Source: Rhodoferax koreense
GTDB lineage: Bacteria > Pseudomonadota > Gammaproteobacteria > Burkholderiales > Burkholderiaceae_C
Length of the DNA: 64,000 bases
Reading direction: 5' to 3'
Assembly: GCF_001955695.1 (NCBI RefSeq)
Contig: NZ_CP019236.1
Span: forward strand, 682,001 to 746,000
Part shown: positions 1-8,610 of the stretch, piece by piece
Position numbering within the stretch: position 1 is the stretch's first letter
Layout: each line of letters opens with the position of its first letter
Made by a program: the position numbers and the translations under genes
The notes under the pieces: generated by a model
Told to the model about the DNA's origin: nothing
The model's input: the letters and a program-made list of their open reading frames with translations, nothing else
Database searches by the model: none

Positions 1-200
1 TGCGTCCAAGATCAAAGCGCACGCCACAGGTGCACCAATCACAGGCATCATCGATCCCAAGCTAGGGTATTGAATCAATAGAGGGCATTTTCGGCGCCGT
101 ACACCTTAGGTTTTCTGGCACACGTTGTGCTACTTCATCGAGGCAAGTAGGTTTGGCTCTACACAGGGGTTCAACTGCTTGCTTTATTTTCCCCGATACT

Positions 201-212
201 ATTGTTGACAAT
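201..212. promoter_or_regulatory. Operator-like palindrome upstream of the Bug-GGT operon
   Basis: The sequence ATTGT-TG-ACAAT is a perfect inverted repeat with a 2-base centre, 62 bases before the ATG of the first Bug gene, and is followed directly by CGACATTA. The core resembles the TTGTCGACAA-type arm of the imperfect palindrome at 40450-40479 near the GntR gene. FCD-type GntR regulators often bind short TTGT/ACAA palindromes, so this may be a site for that regulator. The link is inferred; no clear -35/-10 pair was found. Confidence 0.35.
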
Positions 213-274
213 CGACATTAAGGAGGGGCTTGGGCACGGTGTGCCTATGAAGTAGTACCAGTACAGGAGTGTTC

Positions 275-1231
275 ATGAAGCGTCGATTCTTTCTGTCCGC
301 CGCCGCAAGCACGGGACTCGGCATGGCCTCGCTGCGGGCTATGGCCCAAGGCAATGTCTCTCGGCTCGTCGTAGGCTTTCCACCCGGCGGCGTTGCCGAT
401 GCGGTCGCTCGCCTCACCGCCGAACGATTCGGGCCTAGCCTCGGCACGAGCTTCATCGTCGAGAACAAGCCTGGCGCTTCGACAAGCCTAGCCGCCGCTT
501 ACGTCAAGCGGGCGAGCCAGGACGGCACCACCCTGCTGTTCGCGCCCTCGACCTCGCTGACGCTGCTCGCCCTGACCAAACGCAAGCTGCCCTACGACCC
601 CGAGAAGGATTTCGCGCCGGTGGCACGCCTTGCCGTGGTACCCAACGCGATTGCTGTACGTAGCGACTCACCTTACAAGTCACTCGGCGAGTACGTGGCC
701 GCTATCAAGGCGGCCAAGATCAGCCCCATGGTGGGAGTCGCGGCGCTCGGTGGCGCCTCCCATATCGCTTTGGCCGGTCTGAGTAAGGAGTTGGGCGTTC
801 GCTTCGAGGCCGTCCCCTACCAAGGCGGCGCGCCCATGACGTCGGACTTGCTGGGCGGCCACATCCCGGCCGCCTCCGACGCGAGCCTGGTAGCCATGCA
901 CAAGGCCGGCAAAGTTCGCATGCTGGCGGTGTCGACGACCCAACGTTTCCCGTTAACCCCAGATGTACCGACGTTCGAAGAGTTGGGCCTGCAATCGTTC
1001 AGGTCCTTCTGGTACGGCATCTGGGCGCCGGCTGGCACCCCTGCGAATGCGATCAAGCCACTAGAGGTGGCGGCGAGCAAGATGATCGGCGATCCGGACA
1101 TCGGTCGGCGCTTGCTGGAACTGGGCGTTGTTCCCAGCCTTCTGGTCGGCCAGGACTTCGGCCGCGCCACAGCCGCCGAACGCGATGTGCTACGTCCTAT
1201 CGTCGTCGCCTCCGGCTACATGGAGGACTGA
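275..1231 (+). CDS. Bug-family (TctC-type) periplasmic solute-binding receptor
   Basis: Receptor of the tripartite tricarboxylate transporter (TTT) family, which binds small organic acids in the periplasm. The 318 residues begin with MKRRFFLSAAAS and a twin-arginine-like hydrophobic signal ending near AMAQ. The family hallmarks follow: VGFPPGGVADAVAR early on, PGASTSLAAAYV, then PYQGGAPMTSDLLGGHI in the middle and PDVPTFEELG near the C terminus. ATG 275 is chosen because AGGAG (265-269) lies five bases upstream; a GTG at 269 overlaps that site. It is followed after 3 bases by a second Bug gene. No TctA/TctB membrane genes are present, so this is an orphan receptor as is common in Burkholderiales. 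The ligand cannot be told from sequence. Confidence 0.9.
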   Translation: MKRRFFLSAAASTGLGMASLRAMAQGNVSRLVVGFPPGGVADAVARLTAERFGPSLGTSFIVENKPGASTSLAAAYVKRASQDGTTLLFAPSTSLTLLALTKRKLPYDPEKDFAPVARLAVVPNAIAVRSDSPYKSLGEYVAAIKAAKISPMVGVAALGGASHIALAGLSKELGVRFEAVPYQGGAPMTSDLLGGHIPAASDASLVAMHKAGKVRMLAVSTTQRFPLTPDVPTFEELGLQSFRSFWYGIWAPAGTPANAIKPLEVAASKMIGDPDIGRRLLELGVVPSLLVGQDFGRATAAERDVLRPIVVASGYMED

Positions 1232-1234
1232 GCC

Positions 1235-2206
1235 ATGCCAACCCTCTCCTTGCTCCGGGCCGCGGTCTGTGCACTCTTCGCAGCCGTGGCATCCGCCGCC
1301 GTCGTGGCAGATAACTATCCAACACGTCCCATTCGAGTAATCGTTCCTTACTCGGCAGGTGGCTCCACCGATGTGCCTGTGCGTGCCGTCGCAGCCGAGA
1401 TCGGCAAAGCGCTTGGTCAAGGCATGGTCATCGACAACCGACCCGGCATGGGCGCGATGATCGGTGCGGAAGCCGCTGCCAAGGCCGCACCAGATGGCTA
1501 CACCTTGCTCGCGGTGTCAAACCCTCAAACCATCAGTGGGTCACTCTACAAGCTCAGTTTCGACCCGGTGGAAGCTTTCGTTCCCGTGGCCCTCATCACG
1601 CGAGAGCCTTGCGTGGTGGTCGTCAATCCCGAATTGCCAGTCAAGACCTTCAAGGAGTTCGTCGAATACGTCAAGGCCCGGCCCGGCACGCTGAACTTCG
1701 GATCTTCCGGCAACGGGTCGAATCAGCATCTCTTCGCCGCACACCTGCTGCAGTCCACTCGTCTCGACATGGTGCATGTGCCTTACAAAGGGGCTGCTCC
1801 TGCAGTCGCCGACCTGATGGGCGGCCAAGTGTCAATGATGATGCCCGGGCAGGCCGCCATGATTCCCCTCATCAAGAGCGGAAAGCTCAGGGTGCTGGCC
1901 GTCACCAGCGGATCCCGTTCGTCCGCGCTGCCCGACGTTCCCACGCTCGCGGAATTAGGCTATCCCGAACAGAACGCCTACGTATGGACCGGTCTGGTCG
2001 CGCCCAAGGGCACGCCTGACCCTGTCCTGGGCAAACTCCGGGAGGCCGCAGCCAATGCGATGAGCACGGCCAATGTGAAGACCTTCGTCGCCAACGCGGG
2101 ACTGGAAGCAAGCAACCTGAACGCAGCCGATTTCCACAGTTTCATGCGCAAGGAAGCGCAGCAGAACGCCCAACTCGTCAAATTGATTCGGGTCAAGATC
2201 GACTGA
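1235..2206 (+). CDS. Second tandem Bug-family solute-binding receptor
   Basis: A 323-residue TctC/Bug receptor directly behind the first, with a 3-base gap, so the two are co-transcribed. It has a Sec-type signal (hydrophobic stretch to about residue 25, ending VVADNYPTRP), the Bug motif VIVPYSAGGSTDVPVRAVA, the AAAKAAPDGYTLL segment, VPYKGAAPAVADLMGGQVS, and PDVPTLAELGYPE. These loops contact the ligand carboxylate in known Bug proteins. The two tandem receptors are clearly divergent in sequence, so they probably bind different ligands rather than being a recent duplication. The next gene is a gamma-glutamyltransferase, suggesting that a gamma-glutamyl compound or a derived acid is the ligand; that is inference. 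Confidence 0.9.
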   Translation: MPTLSLLRAAVCALFAAVASAAVVADNYPTRPIRVIVPYSAGGSTDVPVRAVAAEIGKALGQGMVIDNRPGMGAMIGAEAAAKAAPDGYTLLAVSNPQTISGSLYKLSFDPVEAFVPVALITREPCVVVVNPELPVKTFKEFVEYVKARPGTLNFGSSGNGSNQHLFAAHLLQSTRLDMVHVPYKGAAPAVADLMGGQVSMMMPGQAAMIPLIKSGKLRVLAVTSGSRSSALPDVPTLAELGYPEQNAYVWTGLVAPKGTPDPVLGKLREAAANAMSTANVKTFVANAGLEASNLNAADFHSFMRKEAQQNAQLVKLIRVKID

Positions 2207-2228
2207 ACGGCCCACTACACCACCCCCA

Positions 2229-2250
2229 GGGCCGGACGCGTCTCCGGCCC
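2229..2250 (+). promoter_or_regulatory. Intercistronic RNA stem-loop between bug2 and ggt
   Basis: GGGCCGGA (2229-2236) pairs perfectly with TCCGGCCC (2243-2250) across a 6-base loop in the 59-base gap between the second receptor and the gamma-glutamyltransferase. No T-run follows, so it is not an evident terminator. It may stabilise the upstream receptor mRNA or lower expression of the enzyme gene. Confidence 0.5.
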
Positions 2251-2265
2251 GCGAGCTATCAACAG

Positions 2266-3855
2266 ATGATCAACACCGCATTGCCCTTTCGCTCCGCCCG
2301 CCAACCGATCATGGCGCGCAACATCGTCTCTACCTCTCAACCCTTGGCCGCCCAAGCGGGTTTGGCGGTGTTCAGGCGGGGAGGCAACGCGATCGATGCA
2401 GCCTTGGCTGCCGCCATTACCTTGACGGTTGTCGAACCCACCCAAAACGGCATCGGCGGCGACGCCTTCGCCCAGATCTGGGATGGTGGGCAACTGCACG
2501 GGTTGAATGCCTCCGGTCGGTCCCCGAAAGTGTGGACGAAGGACCGTTTCGCAGGTAAGAGCGCCATGCCGTTAAGAGGTCCTGATAGCGTGACCGTTCC
2601 AGGTCTCGTCTCAGGTTGGGTTGCACTGTCAGAGCGGTTCGGTGCTTTGCCCTTTGAAGACCTGTTCGACGATGCGATTCGCCACGCCTGCGATGGCTAT
2701 CCTGTCAGCCCGATCATCGCACGCCAGTGGACGGATCAGACTCCGAACCTGAAGGTGTTTCCCGGATTCACCGAGTTCCTCGTGCAGGGACGGCCCCCGA
2801 AGCCTGGCGAAATCTGGCGAAATCCGGCGCAGGCGGCGAGCCTGGAACTCATCGCAAAATCCAGGGGAGAGGCATTCTATCGCGGCGAACTGGCCACCCA
2901 AATCGCCGGCTTCGTTCAGGAGCACGGTGGCGCGTTGAGTACTTCCGACCTGGATGCTCATGCGCCGCAATGGGTGGATCCCGTCCGCCACGAATTCCGC
3001 GAGCACCACATCTGCGAAATGCCGCCCAACAACCAAGGCATTGCCGCCCTGCTGGCACTCGGTATCCTGGATCATCTCGACTACGAAGCACACGCCGCAG
3101 GTTCGGCGCAGCGCATGCATTTGGAGATCGAAGCCATGCGCCTAGCGTTCGCCGACCTCTACACGCACAATTCGGATCCCGCAACGATGCGCGTGCCGGT
3201 GGCTGACCTACTCGACACGAAGCGCCTCCGCTCTCTTGCGAACGCCATCAATGCGACGCAAGCCTCGGTCAAATCCAGAGTCGCACCTCGCAGTTCGGGG
3301 ACTGTCTATCTGTGCACCGCCGACAAAGACGGGCGGATGGTTTCTTACATCCAATCCAACTATCGCGGATTCGGATCCGGCTTGGTCGTGCCAGGCACAG
3401 GCATTGCTTTGCAGAACCGCGGGGCCGGCTTCAGTTTGCAGCCAGGACACGCGAACGAAGTCGCCGGCAGCAAGCTTCCATCGCACACCATCCTGCCGGG
3501 CTTTCTGTTCAAGAACGAGGAACCTGTCATGGCGTTCGGAGTCATGGGTGCCAACATGCAGTCACAAGGCCACGTGCAGATGGTGATCCATTCTGTCGTG
3601 GAAGGACTCAATCCACAGGCAAGCTCAGACGCGCCCCGTTGGCGGATCGATGACCAGGGGCAACTGATTGTTGAGGCCTTGATGCCAACCGAATGCGTGC
3701 AGGGGATGCGCGCGATGGGCCATGACGTGAAAGTGATGCCTGCCGACACGCTCGAATTCGGCAGCGCGCAGTTGGTGCAGCGTCTGCCGGGCGATGACAT
3801 CGCCTATGTCGCGGGTTCCGACCATCGGCGGGATGGGCAGGCTGTGGGCTGTTAG
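2266..3855 (+). CDS. ggt: Gamma-glutamyltransferase family protein
   Basis: An N-terminal nucleophile hydrolase of the gamma-glutamyltransferase family (529 residues, usual size), which self-cleaves and then hydrolyses or transfers gamma-glutamyl groups. The catalytic threonine after the cleavage point is Thr346 in SSGTVYLCTAD. N-terminal features include the AGLAVFRRGGNAIDAALAAA block and PTQNGIGGDAFA; the small-subunit oxyanion region is PGTGIALQNRGAGF and the C terminus has YVAGSDHRRDGQAVG. No cleavable signal peptide is apparent, so a cytoplasmic location is likely. It lies 59 bases downstream of two Bug receptors. The ribosome site of ATG 2266 is weak; ATG 2311 (MARNIV) is an alternative start. 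A paralogue lies at 45513-47099. Confidence 0.88.
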   Translation: MINTALPFRSARQPIMARNIVSTSQPLAAQAGLAVFRRGGNAIDAALAAAITLTVVEPTQNGIGGDAFAQIWDGGQLHGLNASGRSPKVWTKDRFAGKSAMPLRGPDSVTVPGLVSGWVALSERFGALPFEDLFDDAIRHACDGYPVSPIIARQWTDQTPNLKVFPGFTEFLVQGRPPKPGEIWRNPAQAASLELIAKSRGEAFYRGELATQIAGFVQEHGGALSTSDLDAHAPQWVDPVRHEFREHHICEMPPNNQGIAALLALGILDHLDYEAHAAGSAQRMHLEIEAMRLAFADLYTHNSDPATMRVPVADLLDTKRLRSLANAINATQASVKSRVAPRSSGTVYLCTADKDGRMVSYIQSNYRGFGSGLVVPGTGIALQNRGAGFSLQPGHANEVAGSKLPSHTILPGFLFKNEEPVMAFGVMGANMQSQGHVQMVIHSVVEGLNPQASSDAPRWRIDDQGQLIVEALMPTECVQGMRAMGHDVKVMPADTLEFGSAQLVQRLPGDDIAYVAGSDHRRDGQAVGC

Positions 3856-3959
3856 GTCTTCAAATCCGGATGCGGGGCGGATCACTGTGGAAGGATGCAT
3901 GCCTGCGCTGAGGACGATGGACGGAGGCCACCAATAGCACTATGGTCGTGCAAATCGAT

Positions 3960-4631
3960 CATAGGCAACAATGGCGTCCACTTCGCACTTGCCTATCAGC
4001 CGGGATTGCGCGACGCGGTGTCGGCCGTGATGCTTGAACCCAGTCGAGCAGGGCCAACGGCGCGCACGCTCGTGCGCGATGGTGGACCCGCGGGCCTACG
4101 AACGCCTTGCGGCGCACACTGGCCTGCTGGCGCTGCGGTGCGCCCCGCCACAGGCCCAGCGCGCGGCACGCCGCTCTGGTGCCCAGAGCGGGGGTGAGTT
4201 CCAGCACGCCAGCCATCAGTTGCTCTCGGGCTTGCCGTCGTGTTCGAGCAGGGGCAGCAAGGCGGCAACTTTTTTTGGACTGCGATGACCAGGCTGGCCT
4301 TGTCCAGCGGGATCTGCAGCTTGTCGCGCTCGCGCGTGAGCTGGGCGATCTGCACGGCATCGAGCCGCGCGGGGTTGACCTTGGGGCCACGCTTTTGCGG
4401 TGCCAGTGCAGTCAGTTCGGCCTGCTCGCGCTGGCGCCTCCAGTTGCTCGAGGAGGATGAATACACACCCTCTGGGCGCATCAGCGCGCCGATCTCGCCA
4501 GGCTGGGTGCAACGGTCGGCCGCCGCCAGGATGCGGCGCTTGTCGGCGTTGGAGAAACGCCGGCGCCGGGCACGCGGCACCACTTCGGTATCGGCTACCA
4601 GCAGCACTGATGGGGCGGTCGGCGCCGGCAT
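3960..4631 (-). pseudogene. IS3-family transposase remnant (orfA plus start of orfB)
   Basis: Reading leftwards from 4631, MPAPTAPS starts an OrfA with a typical helix-turn-helix (RRRRFSNADKRRILAAADRC, EGVYSSSSSNWRRQR) and the ALAPQKRGPKVNP linker, then the leucine-zipper region RERDKLQIPLDKASLVIAVQKK. The frame then shifts, and an OrfB N-terminal stretch (AGVLELTPALGTRAACRALG, then RACAPLALL) follows in another frame before homology stops near 4030. The element lacks its DDE domain on this side and has several frameshifts, so it cannot move. The residue S-S-S run and lost conserved positions indicate old decay. Confidence 0.75.
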
Positions 4632-4643
4632 TGTTGAGCGCTT

Positions 4644-4860
4644 ACGTATCACCGGCAGCATGAGCCGCGGAGACAAGGACAACTCGGCGATGGAGAGCTT
4701 CTTCAGTTCATTGAAGACCGAGCGCCGAGCGCACGGCCAAGAAGGTGTACCGGTCACGAGAGCAGGCACGCGCGGACGTATTCAACTACATCGAGCGGTT
4801 CTACAACCCTACTCGTCGTCAATTGAAGCTCGGCTGGTCAGTCCGATAGAGTTCAAGAAG
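4644..4860 (+). pseudogene. IS3-family OrfB C-terminal fragment, opposite orientation
   Basis: On the plus strand the reading frame ITGSMSRGDKDNSAMESFFS continuing to SLKTER is the C-terminal DDE region of an IS3-family transposase (consensus around MSRKGDCWDNAAMESFF). After a frameshift near 4718 the remaining consensus (YRSREQARADVFNYIERFYN, then PIEFKKL) continues to about 4856. It overlaps the end of the oppositely oriented OrfA remnant, so this is the scar of two different IS3 insertions and a deletion between them. Confidence 0.72.
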
Positions 4861-5004
4861 CTTGGGTCGGTGTCCACGGAATCGGCAGCAGCCCATGGCG
4901 CAGGTAAGTTCGATCGAACCGGCCAATATGCTCGCAAGCTCTGACACGGTTGGTCCACCCGCCGATTCCACTTCAATTAACACAGCCAGATTGACTAGCG
5001 CGAG

Positions 5005-6057
5005 TTAACGCACCGTTGCCATGTCGATGACGAAGCGGTACTTGACATCACTTTTGAGCATCCGCTCATAGGCCTCGTTGATTTGCGGCATCTTGATGAT
5101 CTCGACGTCAGAGACGATGTTGTGTTTCGCGCAAAAGTCCAACATCTCCTGAGTCTCAGCAATGCCGCCGATCATCGACCCGGAGATACTGCGTCGTTTG
5201 CTGATGAGGCCAAATGCGCCGGGCGAAGGATTCGGCGAACTCGGTATCCCAACCAAGACCAAAGTGCCGTTCATCTTAAGCAGTGTCACTAGCGGATCCA
5301 AGTTGTGAGCGACCGCGACCGTATCGAGAATGAAGTCAAAGCTGTTGCGATGGATCGCCAATGCGTCGGCATTCTCCGAAACAACGACTTCCTTGGCTCC
5401 CAACCGCAGCGCGTCCTCGGTCTTGCTAGGCGAAGTGGTAAATAGGACGACGTGCGCACCCAGCGCTGTCGCGATCTTTATCCCCATGTGCCCAAGCCCG
5501 CCCAGCCCAACAATACCCACCTTCTGGCCCGGACCAACCTTCCAGTAGCGCAGAGGCGAATAAGTTGTGATGCCCGCACACAACAATGGCGCTACAGCAG
5601 CTAGGGCCTTTTCGTGGTGTGAGATTCTTAGCACAAATTTTTCAGATACCACGATGTGGTCCGAGTATCCGCCCAACGTATTGGCGCGCGACACTTGTTC
5701 CTGGCTGTTGTAGGTCCCGGTCATGCCGTTGTCGCAGTACTGTTCGAGACCTTGAGCACAAGGTTGACAGTGCTGGCAACTATCCACCATGCAGCCCACG
5801 CCGACGAAGTCACCCACTTTGAATTTTGAAACGTCCGTTCCCACTTCACTCACACGTCCGACGATCTCATGGCCAGGCACACAGGGATATACCGACGGGC
5901 CCCATTCGCTCCTTGCGGTGTGCAGGTCGGAGTGGCAGACGCCGCAGTACAAAATGTCAATGGCAACATCCCGCGCCGTCAGAAATCTACGCTGGAAAGT
6001 GAACGGTGCGAGTGGGGTGGTGGCGGACTGGGCCGCATAAGCATGCGCGAGTGTCAT
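5005..6057 (-). CDS. NAD(P)-dependent zinc alcohol dehydrogenase (YahK/CAD type)
   Basis: Medium-chain zinc dehydrogenase of 350 residues that probably interconverts a primary alcohol and an aldehyde. The catalytic zinc ligands are Cys41 (CGVCHSD), His63-Glu64 (GHE) and Cys159. The structural zinc cysteines are 94, 97, 100 and 108 (SCQHCQPCAQGLEQYC). The Rossmann motif is GLGGLG at 183-188, and the overall layout matches the cinnamyl alcohol dehydrogenase/YahK branch, which usually uses NADPH. The gene lies at the end of the minus-strand catabolic set but is separated from it by a 374-base gap, so it may have its own promoter. It abuts the IS3 wreck on its 3' side. Confidence 0.88.
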   Translation of the reverse strand: MTLAHAYAAQSATTPLAPFTFQRRFLTARDVAIDILYCGVCHSDLHTARSEWGPSVYPCVPGHEIVGRVSEVGTDVSKFKVGDFVGVGCMVDSCQHCQPCAQGLEQYCDNGMTGTYNSQEQVSRANTLGGYSDHIVVSEKFVLRISHHEKALAAVAPLLCAGITTYSPLRYWKVGPGQKVGIVGLGGLGHMGIKIATALGAHVVLFTTSPSKTEDALRLGAKEVVVSENADALAIHRNSFDFILDTVAVAHNLDPLVTLLKMNGTLVLVGIPSSPNPSPGAFGLISKRRSISGSMIGGIAETQEMLDFCAKHNIVSDVEIIKMPQINEAYERMLKSDVKYRFVIDMATVR

Positions 6058-6431
6058 AGCGTTTCCGATGTGGACGTTCTAGAAGGTGAACTCTATTTTT
6101 GACTTTATGAATGCCAGAACAAGCAGGATCCCCTGATATGCCGTTCTATTGAGAGTTCGATTAAAGATGGTCTGCGTAAGCTGCTTCAAGGTGTATCGAT
6201 GTCCTGATTCGCATCGATTCGTATGCTCAGGCGCCTGGTATCAGTTCGCCTGGCGAGTTCAATCTGCCTGCATTCCCATAAAACTGCACTGCGCAATCCA
6301 AAGGTTGGGCAACGCAACCGCGTGTGCACCTGCATTGTGATCTTTGAAGCGGGCCGACTAACAAACCTGTCCAATAGTTCAAGCCGCGTTGGATACATCG
6401 CATGGGACTCAGAATGCACATGCCAAGTCGA
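6058..6431. other. Non-coding gap between alcohol dehydrogenase and decarboxylase-like gene
   Basis: A 374-base stretch without a credible gene on either strand. The short open frames lack ribosome sites and resemble no family I know. It presumably holds the promoter of the alcohol dehydrogenase and the 3' end of the upstream operon; no clear hairpin terminator was found. Confidence 0.4.
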
Positions 6432-7250
6432 TCATCCCAGTACTCGCTGCTCAGAAAGATCGGTAGCGCCTCGCACTTCGGCGATATAGCTAAAACGCGG
6501 TGAAAGCACCGGCAGACTTTCAAGTGCATTCACTATGTGAAACATAGTTGGAAGCTCCTCCCAAGTAGAGCGGATAAATTTGACTTCTCCAATACCTGAA
6601 ACAAAAGAGGTATATCGAGGCTTGGCTGAACTGACTTGTGGAGACAACACCATTTCGTCAACAGCGGATTCGCCTACTTGGCGCAGGCTAGGGATGTACC
6701 GATGATGCAGAATTCCATCACTTTCCGGTGAATTCGGCGGCGCCCCGACCACCAAGTCGCTGAATGCCATCCGGATAAATTCGTGCCCTTCCCAAACGGC
6801 CGTGTGGAGTCGAGTCCCTTGTAGGATTCGGGGCTCTGGCAGCTCACAGTACAGCTTCGAAAATCCTAGTTCCTCACGACCAGTAAGGATTGGTTCACAT
6901 CGGTTTTCCCACAGGACAGGCATGAATGACCCGCGAACTGATTCGCTAGCGCCGCGGTAGCGAACTGGATATGAAACCGAAAGCAGTGAATAACCGCGCC
7001 CGGCGAGCCACTCAAGTTCTGTCAACGTCACATGTTCCACAGTGACGATGGGCTCACCGTCGAGTTCGCAATTCGGCGGCAGCAATTTACGAAGCTCAGC
7101 TTCATCCGTTAAAAAGCTGATAGAAGCGATAGTGCGCGGCGTATCACTAAGGTCAAATCTTTCTCCATTCGGTCCTTGGCGCGGTCCGGGACTGGGTCCA
7201 AACACCGTCGGCATTCTGTAACGCGAAGGAGTATCTATGCTATTTGTCAT
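6432..7250 (-). CDS. Acetoacetate decarboxylase-like superfamily protein
   Basis: A 272-residue member of the acetoacetate decarboxylase (ADC) family. The signature region FMPVLWENRCEPILTGREEL leads to GFSKLYCELPE, where Lys132 sits at the position of the Schiff-base lysine of ADC. Family members decarboxylate beta-keto acids or act on related carbonyl compounds as aldolase-dehydratases. It is the last gene of the minus-strand operon, 142 bases downstream of the mandelate-racemase-like gene. No signal peptide is present. The true substrate is unknown: ADC-like proteins within catabolic clusters are often misnamed, so I call it only by family. Confidence 0.78.
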   Translation of the reverse strand: MTNSIDTPSRYRMPTVFGPSPGPRQGPNGERFDLSDTPRTIASISFLTDEAELRKLLPPNCELDGEPIVTVEHVTLTELEWLAGRGYSLLSVSYPVRYRGASESVRGSFMPVLWENRCEPILTGREELGFSKLYCELPEPRILQGTRLHTAVWEGHEFIRMAFSDLVVGAPPNSPESDGILHHRYIPSLRQVGESAVDEMVLSPQVSSAKPRYTSFVSGIGEVKFIRSTWEELPTMFHIVNALESLPVLSPRFSYIAEVRGATDLSEQRVLG

Positions 7251-7392
7251 GATTAATTAAATACGAAACGTGGAAAATATGCTGCAGGCTCTAATCGTCA
7301 CGGGATTAGGTCCAATTAGCGCTTTAAGTTGCAGCCGCAACCCGAGTGGGGAAGATGTGAAATGATGGGCATGCAATGCTCCGCGTGGGCTG

Positions 7393-8487
7393 CTAGATTA
7401 GATAATGCTGAACAGCTTTTTCATCCCATTCCAATCCTACGCCGGGGACATCGGGAATTATCAGATTTCCGCCCTTGACCTCATACGGAGTCTGCAATAC
7501 TACGTTGTGCCAATCATTCCACTCTAGCCAATGGGCGGTTTCCGACACTCGCATCATATGTGCTGAAACCTCGGGATAAACGTGGGACGACAAGGGCAAC
7601 CCTGCGGCACCCGCAATAGCAGCCGCTCGCGTCCATCCAGTTACGCCGCCGATGCGCATTAGATCCAGCATGACTAAATCAGATGCCTTCTTTTGGATTG
7701 ATTTGTACAGCTCCCGCGATCCGTAAATGTTCTCGCCCATTTGCAGAGGAGTTTTAAGATCTGCCGCTAGGCGCGCATATCCATCAAAGTTGTCATAAAG
7801 CAGTGGTTCTTCGATCCAGATCAGTCCATGATCGTCAATCAAATGACATCGCTGTAGAGCCTCGGCGAGGTTAAGACCCTGATTAAAATCAACCATTAAA
7901 TCGACTTCATCACCAACCGCCTCTCGAACTGCATCGAGAGTGGCAAGGTCATCAGCTATCTTTTCTCGACCCAATCTCATCTTCAAGCTGGTGAATCCAC
8001 CTTCATTCATAAGTTCCTTAGCTTCTTCGGCCGCGGCCCTCGGTTCCTGAAGCCAAAGACCGTTTGTGTTGTAGCATCTGACTGGGCCGACAGAGCCACC
8101 AAGCATTGCACACAACGGGAGTTGCGCGCTCTTTGAAAGAGCATCCCATGCCGCCATGTCGACACCTGAAGCAGCAATCATTGAGAAACCTTCATACCCA
8201 ATTAAATGAAGCGATTTCCGGACTGCATTGAACAAGTCAACTGGCGACACAGTTTGACCTTTAAGCATCGCCCCAACATCTTCAAGAGCAGCTACCAAAT
8301 AACGCATAGATTTAATGATGTAAGGCTGCAGATAGCTGCGACCAATCACGCCATCTTCCGTCATCAAATCGACCAAGACAATGGGCCAATCAGCAAACGA
8401 ACCCATTCGGGTAACAATGGGTCGTTTGAGCTTGATGACGATTGGCCTGGCGGAGATGCTTCGGATTTTCAAAGATCTGTTGATCAT
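7393..8487 (-). CDS. Enolase-superfamily enzyme, mandelate racemase subgroup
   Basis: A 364-residue mandelate racemase/muconate lactonising-type enzyme that abstracts a proton next to a carboxylate. The catalytic set aligns with mandelate racemase at a constant offset of five: Lys169 (racemase 164), metal ligands Asp200, Glu226 and Glu252 (195, 221, 247), Asn202 (197), the Asp275-His302 dyad (270, 297) and Glu322 (317). The second lysine (166) is replaced by Arg171 in LKMRLG. Many MR-subgroup enzymes are acid-sugar dehydratases, so dehydration of a hydroxy acid is as likely as racemisation. ATG 8487 is chosen because GAGG lies eight bases upstream; a TTG at 8514 would add nine residues. Confidence 0.85.
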   Translation of the reverse strand: MINRSLKIRSISARPIVIKLKRPIVTRMGSFADWPIVLVDLMTEDGVIGRSYLQPYIIKSMRYLVAALEDVGAMLKGQTVSPVDLFNAVRKSLHLIGYEGFSMIAASGVDMAAWDALSKSAQLPLCAMLGGSVGPVRCYNTNGLWLQEPRAAAEEAKELMNEGGFTSLKMRLGREKIADDLATLDAVREAVGDEVDLMVDFNQGLNLAEALQRCHLIDDHGLIWIEEPLLYDNFDGYARLAADLKTPLQMGENIYGSRELYKSIQKKASDLVMLDLMRIGGVTGWTRAAAIAGAAGLPLSSHVYPEVSAHMMRVSETAHWLEWNDWHNVVLQTPYEVKGGNLIIPDVPGVGLEWDEKAVQHYLI

Positions 8488-8610
8488 TGCGTTAACCTCA
8501 AGTCTGATTTTCAAAAAGGAAGTAGAGATTACCGGGCGATGCGTAGATCTCTTCGCAGGAGTATTTCCCTCGTTAGATGGAGCGGCCTCCTATCGGTCAG
8601 CGTCATTCGA

